DNA of 11,387 nt from Oscillospiraceae bacterium (lineage in GTDB: Bacteria; Bacillota; Clostridia; Oscillospirales; Oscillospiraceae): assembly GCA_024404215.1 (NCBI GenBank), contig JAKSQI010000039.1, forward strand, positions 1 through 11,387. The letters run 5' to 3'. This document shows, piece by piece, positions 1-5,699 of this stretch. The position numbers and the translations under genes are program-made. The notes beneath the pieces were generated by a model. It saw nothing but the letters and a program-made list of their open reading frames with translations, did not search any database and was not told the origin of the DNA. Each line of letters starts with the position of its first letter. Position 1 is the stretch's first letter.

Positions 1-544
1 AGCCGGGATTCCCAATTGCATGGTTATTGACAGTGACGATGAGAAGCTGAAGGCAGAACTGGTGGAAAAGCTCTCCGGTGGGCTGATTCGCTTTTACCTG
101 GGCAGTGACCTCGTCGGCAATGAAATCGGTGCAGCGGCTAAAAACGTGATTGGTATTGCTGCCGGTGTTCTGGACGGTCTGGGGCTGACCTCTCTGAAGG
201 GAGCTTTGATGGCCCGAGGGGCGCATGAAATAGCGCGGTTGATTGCGGCGCTGGGGGGAAGCGAGCTCTCGGCCTACGGCCTCTGCCATTTGGGGGACTA
301 TGAGGCGACGGTATTTTCTCCCCACAGTCATAATCGCCGCTACGGAGAAGCACTGGTAAAGGGAACCCCCTTCACTGACCTGGCTGAGGGCTGCTATACA
401 GCAAAGGCCATAGTGGAGCTGGGGGACCGGGTGGGGGTTGAACTGCCAATCTGCCGGGCGGTCTATGCCAGTCTCTATGAGATGGCGGATATCCGGGAGA
501 CCATTGACGGCCTCTTCCGCCGGGAAACCAAGCCGGAATTTTAA
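1..544 (+). CDS. gpsA: Glycerol-3-phosphate dehydrogenase [NAD(P)+], C-terminal part (5' end outside window)
   Basis: The reading frame is open from base 2 and ends with TAA at 542-544, so about 180 C-terminal residues are present and the N-terminal nucleotide-binding domain lies upstream of the window. The enzyme reduces dihydroxyacetone phosphate to sn-glycerol-3-phosphate for phospholipid synthesis in the cytoplasm. Visible family features are the segment GNEIGAAAKNVIGIAAGVLD with the conserved lysine of the KNV motif, the GLGL stretch, the ALMARG motif, and SHNRRYGEAL, which matches the SRNRRxG motif near the cofactor. EGCYTAKAI and LPICRAVY match the usual EGxxTAxAV and xPIxxAVY segments of the tail. 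The usual GLGDL reads HLGDY here, a mild divergence. The gene ends at a strong terminator and appears unrelated to the catabolic operon further right. A complete upstream part is assumed, not seen. Confidence 0.93.
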   Translation, partial: AGIPNCMVIDSDDEKLKAELVEKLSGGLIRFYLGSDLVGNEIGAAAKNVIGIAAGVLDGLGLTSLKGALMARGAHEIARLIAALGGSELSAYGLCHLGDYEATVFSPHSHNRRYGEALVKGTPFTDLAEGCYTAKAIVELGDRVGVELPICRAVYASLYEMADIRETIDGLFRRETKPEF

Positions 545-552
545 AAAACACA

Positions 553-586
553 GGGAGGACTGCCAACAGGCAGACCTCCCTTCTTT
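553..586 (+). terminator. Intrinsic terminator of gpsA
   Basis: Arms GGGAGGACTGCC (553-564) and GGCAGACCTCCC (569-580) pair over 11 of 12 positions with one A-A mismatch and an AACA loop, followed by TTCTTT. It lies 8 bases after the gpsA stop. An A-run on its left side means it could also act weakly on minus-strand transcripts. Confidence 0.85.
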
Positions 587-597
587 GCATGTGGGAC

Positions 598-634
598 AAG
601 AAAAAGTTCCCTGCAGGAGGAACCCGCAGGGAAC
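598..634 (-). terminator. Intrinsic terminator of the thiolase gene
   Basis: A perfect 9-bp stem, GTTCCCTGC (606-614) with GCAGGGAAC (626-634), has an 11-base loop. Read on the minus strand it is followed by TTTTTCTTG. It sits 21 bases beyond the stop codon of the minus-strand thiolase gene, so this gene and gpsA converge on back-to-back terminators. Confidence 0.85.
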
Positions 635-655
635 GAATGATTTAGTAAGGAAGAA

Positions 656-1843
656 TCAGCACTTCTCCCAAACGGTAGCAACACCCATGCCGCCGCCGAT
701 GCAGAGAGTAGCCAGGCCGCGCTTGGCATCGTCACGCTTGAGCATCTCGTGGATGAGGGTAACGATGATGCGGGCGCCGGAGCAGCCAACGGGATGGCCG
801 AGAGAAATGGCACCGCCGTTAACGTTAACCTTGGCCATGTCAAAGCCCAAATCACGGGCTACGGCAATGGACTGAGCAGCGAAGGCTTCGTTGGCCTCAA
901 TCAGGTCCATATCAGCAACGGTCAGACCGCACTTATCCATGGCGTTGCGGGTAGCAGCAACCGGGCCAACACCCATGATGGTGGGATCAACACCGCCCTG
1001 ACCCCAGCTGACCAGCTTGGCCAGAGGCTTCAGGCCATACTTCTCAACAGCTTCACCGGAAGCCAAAACGATTGCGGCAGCACCATCGTTAACACCGGAG
1101 GAGTTACCGGCGGTAACACGGCCGGTGCCGTCGTTCTTGAAAGCAGGTCTCAGCTTGGCAAGAGCCTCAGCAGTGGTGCCTGCGCGGGGGAATTCGTCGG
1201 TATCAAAGTCTACCATCTGCTTTTTAACCTTAACAGGAACAGGAACGATTTCGTCCTTGAACTTGCCGGCCTTCATGGCAGCCTCGGTCTTGGTCTGGCT
1301 GGACAGAGCAAAAGCATCCAGCTCTTCACGGGTGATGCCCCACTGGTCGCAGACGTTTTCGGCAGTGATGCCCATGTGGTAGTTGTTGAAGGCTTCCCAC
1401 AGACCATCGTTAACCATGGTATCAACCATCTTGGTGTTGTTCATGCGGGCACCCCAGCGGGCGGCGGGCATGGCATAGGGAGCGGCGGACATGTTTTCGG
1501 TACCGCCGGCCAGAATGACTTCGGCGTCACCGGACTTGATGGCGCGGCCACCTTCAATAACGGCCTTCATGCCGGAGCCACATACCATGCCGATGGTGTA
1601 GGCAGGAACCTCAATGGGAATGCCGGCACCAATAGCTACCTGACGGGCAACATTCTGGCCCTGAGCGGCAGTCAGAACGCAGCCAAACATAACCTCGTCC
1701 AGCTTGTCAGCGGACAGACCGGCACGCTCCAAAGCGGCCTTGGCAACAATGGAACCCAGCTGAGCAGCGGGGGTGTCCTTCAGGCTGCCGCCGAAAGCGC
1801 CGATAGCGGTTCTGCAGCAGCTTACGAGATATACATCTTTCAT
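656..1843 (-). CDS. Acetyl-CoA C-acetyltransferase (biosynthetic/degradative thiolase)
   Basis: This 395-residue protein is full length for the family (about 390-395). It interconverts two acetyl-CoA with acetoacetyl-CoA plus CoA. The acyl-accepting cysteine is Cys88 in MVCGSGMKAV. The second catalytic block is SLGHPVGCSGARI with His350, and Cys381 lies in LCIGGGMG, so all catalytic residues are present. The frame is open a further 64 codons upstream, but the ATG at 1843 is chosen because AGGAGG precedes it by 8 bases and the protein then begins MKDVYLVSCCRTAIGAFGG, the normal thiolase N-terminus; the extension would overlap the promoter. The gene is transcribed alone. It probably serves butyrate-type fermentation and could split the acetoacetyl-CoA made by the CoA-transferase of the operon at 4689-10580; that link is inferred. 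Among thiolases, thlA/atoB-like acetoacetyl-CoA specificity fits best, but chain-length preference cannot be read directly. Confidence 0.96.
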   Translation of the reverse strand: MKDVYLVSCCRTAIGAFGGSLKDTPAAQLGSIVAKAALERAGLSADKLDEVMFGCVLTAAQGQNVARQVAIGAGIPIEVPAYTIGMVCGSGMKAVIEGGRAIKSGDAEVILAGGTENMSAAPYAMPAARWGARMNNTKMVDTMVNDGLWEAFNNYHMGITAENVCDQWGITREELDAFALSSQTKTEAAMKAGKFKDEIVPVPVKVKKQMVDFDTDEFPRAGTTAEALAKLRPAFKNDGTGRVTAGNSSGVNDGAAAIVLASGEAVEKYGLKPLAKLVSWGQGGVDPTIMGVGPVAATRNAMDKCGLTVADMDLIEANEAFAAQSIAVARDLGFDMAKVNVNGGAISLGHPVGCSGARIIVTLIHEMLKRDDAKRGLATLCIGGGMGVATVWEKC

Positions 1844-1889
1844 TTCAATAAACCTCCTGTGATTTATAGTAAAGTCCCATAACAGAGTA

Positions 1890-1918
1890 ACTATAGTACA
1901 GAAAAGGGGGAAAGTCAA
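1890..1918 (-). promoter_or_regulatory. Sigma-A-type promoter of the thiolase gene
   Basis: On the minus strand TTGACT (1918-1913) and TATAGT (1895-1890) are separated by exactly 17 bases, close to the consensus TTGACA/TATAAT. The -10 box lies about 46 bases before the start codon, which has a strong AGGAGG site. No obvious operator dyad is seen, which fits strong constitutive expression. Confidence 0.8.
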
Positions 1919-1939
1919 CCGAAGGGCCGAGAAAAAGCA

Positions 1940-1968
1940 TTCCCTCCGGAAGGCAGCTGTGCTATGAT
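1940..1968 (+). promoter_or_regulatory. Possible weak promoter of mobA
   Basis: TATGAT (1963-1968) is a fair -10 box. The hexamer 17 bases upstream, TTCCCT (1940-1945), is a poor -35 match. The position fits a start point just before the AAAGGGGG ribosome binding site of mobA. The call rests mainly on the -10 box and on the lack of any gene upstream on this strand. Confidence 0.35.
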
Positions 1969-1991
1969 AAAGAAGAAAGGGGGCTGAGGCA

Positions 1992-2603
1992 ATGACAGAA
2001 TGTGTCCTGCTGGCCGGCGGCAGAAGCAGCCGCATGGGAACGGATAAGCTGTTGCTTGATCAGAACGGAAAAACAGTACTTCAGCGGGCGGTGGAACGTT
2101 TTTCTGGCTGCTTTGACTGTGTATCCGTCAGCGTAAGGGAGGAAAACCAGTATCCGGAGCTACCCATACCGCATATCAAGGATTTGTACCCGGGCTGCGG
2201 CCCTTTGGCCGGCCTTCACGCTGCATTAAAAAGCTGTCGGGGGGATGGCGTATTTGTGGCCGCTGCCGATTTGCCCTTTTCCAGCCCGGAGCTGGCTCTG
2301 CGGATTCAGTCCCTCTGTACGGAGGAATACGATATCTGTGTTGCTGCCAAGCCGGATGGGCGGACAGAACCCCTCTTCGGCTTCTACCGGGTACAGGTGC
2401 TTCCGACCCTTGAGGAACTGCTGCAGACCGGCCAATTACGCATGAGTGGGCTCTTTCAGCGGCACCCAACCCGCATTCTTCGGCCAGGGGAAAAGGAAGA
2501 AATCTGGGATGAAAGGGCATTTGCCAATATGAATACCCCAGAGGAGTACCAGCGTCTGCTGGGGGGCAGACTGGATTGGGGCGAGCAAACACATCAAAGA
2601 TAA
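1992..2603 (+). CDS. mobA: Molybdenum cofactor guanylyltransferase (MobA-type nucleotidyltransferase)
   Basis: This 203-residue cytoplasmic protein matches the length of MobA, which attaches GMP from GTP to molybdopterin-Mo to make the dinucleotide cofactor. It opens with the nucleotide-binding signature LLAGGRSSRMGTDK (residues 6-19), followed by the GCGPLAGLHAAL segment and ADLPF, whose Asp corresponds to the metal-binding Asp of the family. EPLFGFY and the terminal NMNTPEEY are also typical. The ATG at 1992 follows AAAGGGGG with an 8-base gap. A MocA-like cytidylyltransferase of the same fold is a less likely alternative. No molybdoenzyme or other cofactor gene is in the window, so its client enzyme is unknown. 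Its codon use is mixed, unlike the strongly biased genes of the operon, suggesting low expression. No convincing terminator follows it. Confidence 0.9.
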   Translation: MTECVLLAGGRSSRMGTDKLLLDQNGKTVLQRAVERFSGCFDCVSVSVREENQYPELPIPHIKDLYPGCGPLAGLHAALKSCRGDGVFVAAADLPFSSPELALRIQSLCTEEYDICVAAKPDGRTEPLFGFYRVQVLPTLEELLQTGQLRMSGLFQRHPTRILRPGEKEEIWDERAFANMNTPEEYQRLLGGRLDWGEQTHQR

Positions 2604-2618
2604 TTTTTGGCCTAGCCC

Positions 2619-2647
2619 TTGCCTTTTTTTGCAAGGAAGAGTATTAT
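2619..2647 (+). promoter_or_regulatory. Putative promoter of the cupin gene
   Basis: TTGCCT (2619-2624) and TATTAT (2642-2647) are spaced by 17 bases. The -35 box overlaps an inverted repeat, CCTTGC (2617-2622) and GCAAGG (2631-2636), which could be an operator or a chance hairpin; its T-run lies in the loop, so it is not a standard terminator. The predicted leader of about 60 bases also holds a weak GGACA/TGTCC repeat (2655-2669). Confidence 0.5.
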
Positions 2648-2711
2648 TTTACGAGGACAATTCCTGTCCCTTTGTCATTTGAATGATTTTTTAAAATTGG
2701 AGGATATTGAA

Positions 2712-3059
2712 ATGAGCTACAAAGTAACCCTGAAGACCGAAGCTACCAAGTATGAGGCTCCCGGCCATTTCGAGTGCCTGACCACCCGTCTGCACAACCC
2801 TGATGATGTTAACGATGGTACCATCGTTATGGGCCTGAGCCACTTCCTGCCCGGCGGCGGTGCCAACATGGCTCCTGCCAAGTTTGAGATGGTTTATTAT
2901 GTCCAGAAGGGCGAGATGACCGTAACCATGGGCGACGACGGCAAGGAATATGTTCTGCATGCCGGCGACAGCCTGCACTTTGGCCCCGGCACCCAGCGCG
3001 CCTGCAAGAACACCGGCGTTGAGTGTGCTGAGATGATCACCGTAATGATCAAGAAGTAA
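2712..3059 (+). CDS. Small single-domain cupin protein with altered metal site
   Basis: The protein has 115 residues. The frame is open 31 codons further upstream, but the ATG at 2712 is preferred because GGAGG lies 8 bases before it and the upstream residues do not resemble a protein. The cupin core is recognisable: the first motif covers residues 48-72 (GGGANMAPAKFEMVYYVQKG) and the second is GDSLHFGPGTQRACKN at 85-100. In the usual motifs an HxH pair, a Glu and a later His bind a metal. Here the aligned HxH positions read Ala and Phe, the Glu is kept (Glu59), and the later His is Arg95. The protein may therefore bind no metal, or bind a ligand directly, so enzyme activity cannot be assumed. 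Codon use is as strongly biased as in the operon genes (CTG for Leu, AAC, AAG), suggesting high expression. The gene is monocistronic, with its own promoter and a strong terminator. Specific function unknown. Confidence 0.85.
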   Translation: MSYKVTLKTEATKYEAPGHFECLTTRLHNPDDVNDGTIVMGLSHFLPGGGANMAPAKFEMVYYVQKGEMTVTMGDDGKEYVLHAGDSLHFGPGTQRACKNTGVECAEMITVMIKK

Positions 3060-3079
3060 GACTGCTTTATGTCTTTTGG

Positions 3080-3113
3080 GGGGGCGGACTGCATGTCCGC
3101 CCCCTTCCTTTCT
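3080..3113 (+). terminator. Strong intrinsic terminator of the cupin gene
   Basis: A perfect 10-bp stem, GGGGGCGGAC (3080-3089) and GTCCGCCCCC (3095-3104), has a TGCAT loop followed by TTCCTTTCTTT. It begins 20 bases after the cupin stop codon and separates this gene from the next transcription unit. Confidence 0.88.
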
Positions 3114-3134
3114 TTGCCTGTTTGCTGAAATGGC

Positions 3135-3163
3135 TTGCGGGAGAAGAAAAATAGTAGTATAAT
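3135..3163 (+). promoter_or_regulatory. Promoter of the Cys-rich repeat protein gene
   Basis: A perfect -10 box TATAAT (3158-3163) lies 17 bases after TTGCGG (3135-3140). The start codon is 52 bases further on, preceded by AGGAGG (3201-3206) with an 8-base gap. No clear operator is visible. Confidence 0.7.
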
Positions 3164-3214
3164 TCGTAACATAATATAACCTTCGGGCGAAATATGACAT
3201 AGGAGGAAGCTGTT

Positions 3215-3682
3215 ATGGCAAAAAGCGTTATTGGAAAGATTGTAAAGGCTACTTTGGGTTTGGCTGCTGTAACCGGTGCCGCTGCTGCTGCCGGCGTGGT
3301 TTATGGACTGACCAAGTGGGCTAAGGATGATGATTCCCGCGATATTAAAATGACCACCGGAGGCGCAACCGGTGTCCACATCTCCAAAACCGATGACGGC
3401 AAGTTCCTGGTTGACACCAAGTATGAGTGGACCGATGAAGACTACGACGATGACGATGAGGAAGAAAAGGGCATCATCATTGACCTGTCCTCCGGTAAAG
3501 GCTGCTGCGAAGAGACGCCTGCCGAAGAGACCTGTGAGTGCACTTGCTGCGAGGAGGCCCCTGCCGAGGAAGCCTGCGAGTGCGGCTGCTGCGAGGAGGC
3601 CCCTGCCGAGGAGGCTTGTGAGTGCGGCTGCTGCGAGGAAGCACCCGCTGAAGAATCCTGTGGCTGTGGCTGCGAAGAGTGA
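3215..3682 (+). CDS. Membrane-anchored acidic protein with four tandem Cys/Glu-rich repeats, function unknown
   Basis: This 155-residue protein is not from a family I recognise. Residues 8-33 form one hydrophobic Ala/Gly-rich segment, a probable membrane anchor rather than a cleaved signal peptide. Residues 38-90 are hydrophilic and highly acidic, with an Asp/Glu run around 74-84. Residues 97-152 are four copies of a 14-residue unit with consensus CCEEAPAEEACECG, followed by CEE. The protein has 17 cysteines, all in this tail, in the pattern CC-x8-C-x-C-x-CC. Dense Cys pairs amid Glu suggest metal binding or a redox role, but that is inference; a cytoplasmic orientation would keep the thiols reduced. 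The start is set by AGGAGG 8 bases upstream. The reading frame ends in three consecutive stops (TGA TAA TAA, 3680-3688). It is monocistronic and convergent with the MerR gene. Confidence 0.85.
   Translation: MAKSVIGKIVKATLGLAAVTGAAAAAGVVYGLTKWAKDDDSRDIKMTTGGATGVHISKTDDGKFLVDTKYEWTDEDYDDDDEEEKGIIIDLSSGKGCCEETPAEETCECTCCEEAPAEEACECGCCEEAPAEEACECGCCEEAPAEESCGCGCEE
3503..3670 (+). repeat. 42-bp coding tandem repeat, four copies
   Basis: Four adjacent in-frame units (3503-3544, 3545-3586, 3587-3628, 3629-3670) encode the 14-residue Cys/Glu repeat. The middle two code for identical peptides and differ only at a few third positions; the outer two carry amino-acid changes (Thr for Ala in the first, Ser and Gly changes in the last). 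Such near-identity is expected to allow copy-number changes by slippage or recombination. Confidence 0.93.
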
Positions 3683-3686
3683 TAAT

Positions 3687-3716
3687 AAAAAAATCCGCCC
3701 GAAGGCGGATTTTTTT
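3687..3716. terminator. Bidirectional terminator between the Cys-rich protein gene and the MerR gene
   Basis: The stem ATCCGCC (3693-3699) and GGCGGAT (3704-3710) with a CGAA tetraloop is extended by flanking A and T runs, so both strands read as stem plus T-tract. The minus-strand MerR gene's TAA (3717-3715) falls in the T-run, so the terminator stem starts 4 bases past that stop. It serves both convergent genes. Confidence 0.9.
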
Positions 3717-4524
3717 ATTGCTCTTCAATGGGAAGCCAGGCTTCAAAAAAGCCCGTAAGGCGATTGTTATCCAGCACGCTGCAGACCAGATGACCAAAGG
3801 CGTTGCCGGCGGGTTTTAGATTGTTCTGTCTGGCATACTTATACATGTAATCCAGCCGGGAAGGGGAGAAGGCGTTTTTGCCGGAGCTTTTAAAGGCGGA
3901 ATGGATACAGAGACGGGATTCTACATGGACCACCGGGGCCTTGTATTTCACGTCAAAGGCCTCCACATAGTGCCTGTCCAGCGAGAAGCCCCAGCTGTAA
4001 CGGTCGTTGGCTCCGGAGGTGTGGTCCGAAGGACACTCAAAGTAGCGGGTGGAAAATGGCATGTATTTCAGCCAGCGGCGGCTGATGGTCTGGAGGGTGG
4101 AGTCGCTCTCATATTCAAAATTGTGGCGGTTAAGATAGTAGATGAAATCCGGCCCCATGGTAATCTCACAGCGGCCCAGCAGCCCCTCAACGGTTTTCAT
4201 GGTTTCCTGCTGGCGCAGCAGACGTTCGTGGAGCAGCTGATAGTGCCGGGCTGTTTCTTCAATTTCTGCTGCCTTCCGGCTTAAACAGTCATCCAAGGAT
4301 TCATAAGTGCTGTTGGATTCAATATCGGCAATGCTGTCAATGGAAAAACCAAAATTCTTGTACCAAAGGCAGTCTATGAGAAAGTTAATGTCCCAGGTGT
4401 CATAATAGCGGTAGTTGTTGTTCTGCCCCTTTTCGGGAGCAACAACACCCTTTTTTTCATAGTAGCGAACCAGGTCTGTGGATATGCCGAGAATTTTGGC
4501 AACATCTCCGATTTTGTAAAGCAT
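3715..4524 (-). CDS. MerR-family transcriptional regulator with C-terminal effector-binding domain
   Basis: The protein has 269 residues. It begins with a MerR winged helix-turn-helix, YKIGDVAKILGISTDLVRYY followed by EKKGVVAP, and the wing segment YRYYDTWDI at about 39-47. A long helix rich in Glu, Arg and Leu (about 72-110) should form the antiparallel dimer coil. The remaining 150 or so residues resemble the GyrI/BmrR-type ligand domain, ending GHLVCSVLDNNRLTGFFEAW and a PIEEQ tail. There is no Cys cluster typical of metal-sensing MerR proteins, so a small organic effector is likelier. The ATG at 4524 is chosen since AGGAGG lies about 10 bases upstream and the protein then starts at the HTH; 23 more upstream codons are open but overlap the promoter. 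The gene is divergent from the catabolic operon, whose promoter has the 19-bp spacer expected for MerR activation, so it probably activates that operon on binding a pathway molecule (inference). Confidence 0.92.
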   Translation of the reverse strand: MLYKIGDVAKILGISTDLVRYYEKKGVVAPEKGQNNNYRYYDTWDINFLIDCLWYKNFGFSIDSIADIESNSTYESLDDCLSRKAAEIEETARHYQLLHERLLRQQETMKTVEGLLGRCEITMGPDFIYYLNRHNFEYESDSTLQTISRRWLKYMPFSTRYFECPSDHTSGANDRYSWGFSLDRHYVEAFDVKYKAPVVHVESRLCIHSAFKSSGKNAFSPSRLDYMYKYARQNNLKPAGNAFGHLVCSVLDNNRLTGFFEAWLPIEEQ

Positions 4525-4565
4525 GGCTTCAGAAACCTCCTGCCTGTATGACTTTCTTATCCTTG

Positions 4566-4593
4566 AGTATACAGGAAAAAGTGAAAAAAACAA
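4566..4593 (-). promoter_or_regulatory. Putative promoter of the MerR gene
   Basis: On the minus strand TTGTTT (4593-4588) and TATACT (4571-4566) are 16 bases apart. The -35 end lies 20 bases from the -35 box of the divergent operon promoter, so the two face away from each other and might compete or be co-regulated. Confidence 0.5.
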
Positions 4594-4612
4594 GAAAAAG
4601 TAAGAAATAATA

Positions 4613-4643
4613 TTGACATTGGAATAATTCTAAGGTTTACAAT
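4613..4643 (+). promoter_or_regulatory. MerR-type promoter of the catabolic operon (19-bp spacer)
   Basis: A consensus -35 box TTGACA (4613-4618) and a -10 box TACAAT (4638-4643) are separated by 19 bases instead of 17. MerR-family activators bind within such over-long spacers and untwist the DNA so that polymerase can use the promoter. The predicted start near 4650 leaves a leader of about 40 bases with AAGGAGG (4674-4680) placed 8 bases before the first ATG. Confidence 0.8.
4619..4633. promoter_or_regulatory. Candidate MerR operator dyad
   Basis: The bases match TTNGAATNATTCNAA, a 15-bp imperfect palindrome centred at 4626 in which six of seven position pairs are complementary. It begins at the first base after the -35 box and its centre is 2 bases from the centre of the 19-bp spacer, as expected for a MerR-family site. 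Confidence 0.65.
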
Positions 4644-4688
4644 CAAACCAGGTATGAAAACCAACTAAATTTTAAGGAGGATACCATT

Positions 4689-5624
4689 ATGGCATACATG
4701 CCTCTCAGAAAAGAAGAGCTGTATCTCGAAACTGAAAAAATGACCAAGATCTGGGACCTGAGCCTCCCCTGGGGCTGGGACACCCCCCTGTGGCCTTTCC
4801 CCGGTGCCCGTTCTGACCTGAACTTCCCCCGTGGTCAGTATCTGGAGCGCTTCCACAAGCGTACCTGCACCTACACCGGTACTCTGCACGCTGCTACCCA
4901 CATGGATGCTCCCAACCACACCCTGCATGAGGAAGAGGTTGACCGTGAGCGTTATGGTTACACCCTGGCTGAGCTCCGCCTTGAGCACTGCATCGGCACC
5001 GGTGTTATCATCGACATGACCTATCTGTATGATGAGTTCCAGGAAGCTTTCAACGCTGCCGAAGGCGATCCTGCCCGCATGGGCAAGTACGCTGAAATCC
5101 CCGGCGTTCAGAAGGGCCCCATCTGGCACATCATCACTCCCGAAGAAGTTCAGGCTGCCTGCGAGAAGGACGGTCTGGAGATTCGTCCCAATGACTGGGT
5201 TGTAATCGACACCGGCTTCCATCGCTTCTGGAGAAAGAACAACGATAAGTACTACAACTACTATCCCGGCCTCGGCCCCGATGTTTGCAAGTGGCTGATG
5301 TTCGAGAAAAAGATCAAGGGCATTTCCGGTACCTGGGGTGCTACTGACTCCGTTGTATGGCACTGCCCCGCTGTTGAACAGATGCCCTGGCTGGCCAAGA
5401 ACTACAAGCTGGCTACCGGCCGTGACATCGATGTTGACTATCCCGACTACGAGCCCTGCCACAGACTGTTCGCTCAGCATGGTGTTATGACTGTTGAGAA
5501 CGCCGGCGGTGACATTGACCTGGTTAAGGGTAAGAGAATGATCATCAGCGCCTTCCCCTTCCGCTGCGAAGCAGCTGACGGCGGTATGGTTCGTCTGTGC
5601 GCCTGGGAAGAGGGCAGCTTCTAA
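4689..5624 (+). CDS. Cyclase-family (kynurenine formamidase-like) metal-dependent hydrolase
   Basis: This 311-residue protein belongs to the cyclase family (PF04199), which includes kynurenine formamidase and isatin hydrolase, metal enzymes that hydrolyse amides, lactams or related bonds. The N-terminal DLSLPWGWDTPLWPFPG (23-39) matches the family's opening motif. The metal-binding signature is HAATHMDAPNH at residues 67-77, where His67, His71 and Asp73 are the expected ligands. It is longer than the 210-260 residues of many relatives; the extra length includes a segment at about 112-145 and a longer C-terminal half. No signal peptide is seen, so it should act in the cytoplasm. It is the first gene of the operon behind the MerR-type promoter, with strongly biased codons. 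By context it probably opens or hydrolyses the imported compound, or a lactone, to give the acid used by the next enzyme. The substrate is unknown; tryptophan catabolism is unlikely as no partner gene is present. Confidence 0.9.
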   Translation: MAYMPLRKEELYLETEKMTKIWDLSLPWGWDTPLWPFPGARSDLNFPRGQYLERFHKRTCTYTGTLHAATHMDAPNHTLHEEEVDRERYGYTLAELRLEHCIGTGVIIDMTYLYDEFQEAFNAAEGDPARMGKYAEIPGVQKGPIWHIITPEEVQAACEKDGLEIRPNDWVVIDTGFHRFWRKNNDKYYNYYPGLGPDVCKWLMFEKKIKGISGTWGATDSVVWHCPAVEQMPWLAKNYKLATGRDIDVDYPDYEPCHRLFAQHGVMTVENAGGDIDLVKGKRMIISAFPFRCEAADGGMVRLCAWEEGSF

Positions 5625-5651
5625 TCTTCCATTTATAAAAGCACTATACCT

Positions 5652-5674
5652 GCGGGGCGGCACAGCCGCCCCGC
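5652..5674 (+). other. Intercistronic hairpin between hydrolase and dehydrogenase genes
   Basis: A perfect 10-bp GC-only stem, GCGGGGCGGC (5652-5661) and GCCGCCCCGC (5665-5674), has an ACA loop. It is followed by GGAAAAATG, not a T-run, so it should not terminate transcription. A role in mRNA processing or in protecting the 3' end of the first cistron is possible. Confidence 0.75.
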
Positions 5675-5699
5675 GGAAAAATGAAGAGGGACTTAAATC

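Noticed and set aside
749..1882. Plus-strand open frame of about 377 codons opposite the thiolase
   Set aside because: The thiolase has all catalytic motifs on the other strand; this frame has no recognisable domain and no ribosome site at its start.
1844..2035. 64-residue N-terminal extension of the thiolase
   Set aside because: It would cross the promoter and overlap the start of mobA; an ideal AGGAGG site precedes the ATG at 1843 and the family N-terminus starts there.
2617..2636. Terminator of mobA formed by CCTTGC and GCAAGG
   Set aside because: The T-run is in the loop and no T-tract follows the stem. The region fits better as a -35 region of the cupin promoter.
3503..3670. CRISPR-like or other non-coding direct repeat
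   Set aside because: The 42-bp units are contiguous without spacers, in frame, and vary mainly at third codon positions, so they are a protein repeat.
5652..5674. Intrinsic terminator after the first operon gene
   Set aside because: The stem is strong but no T-run follows on the plus strand, so it is listed as an intercistronic hairpin.
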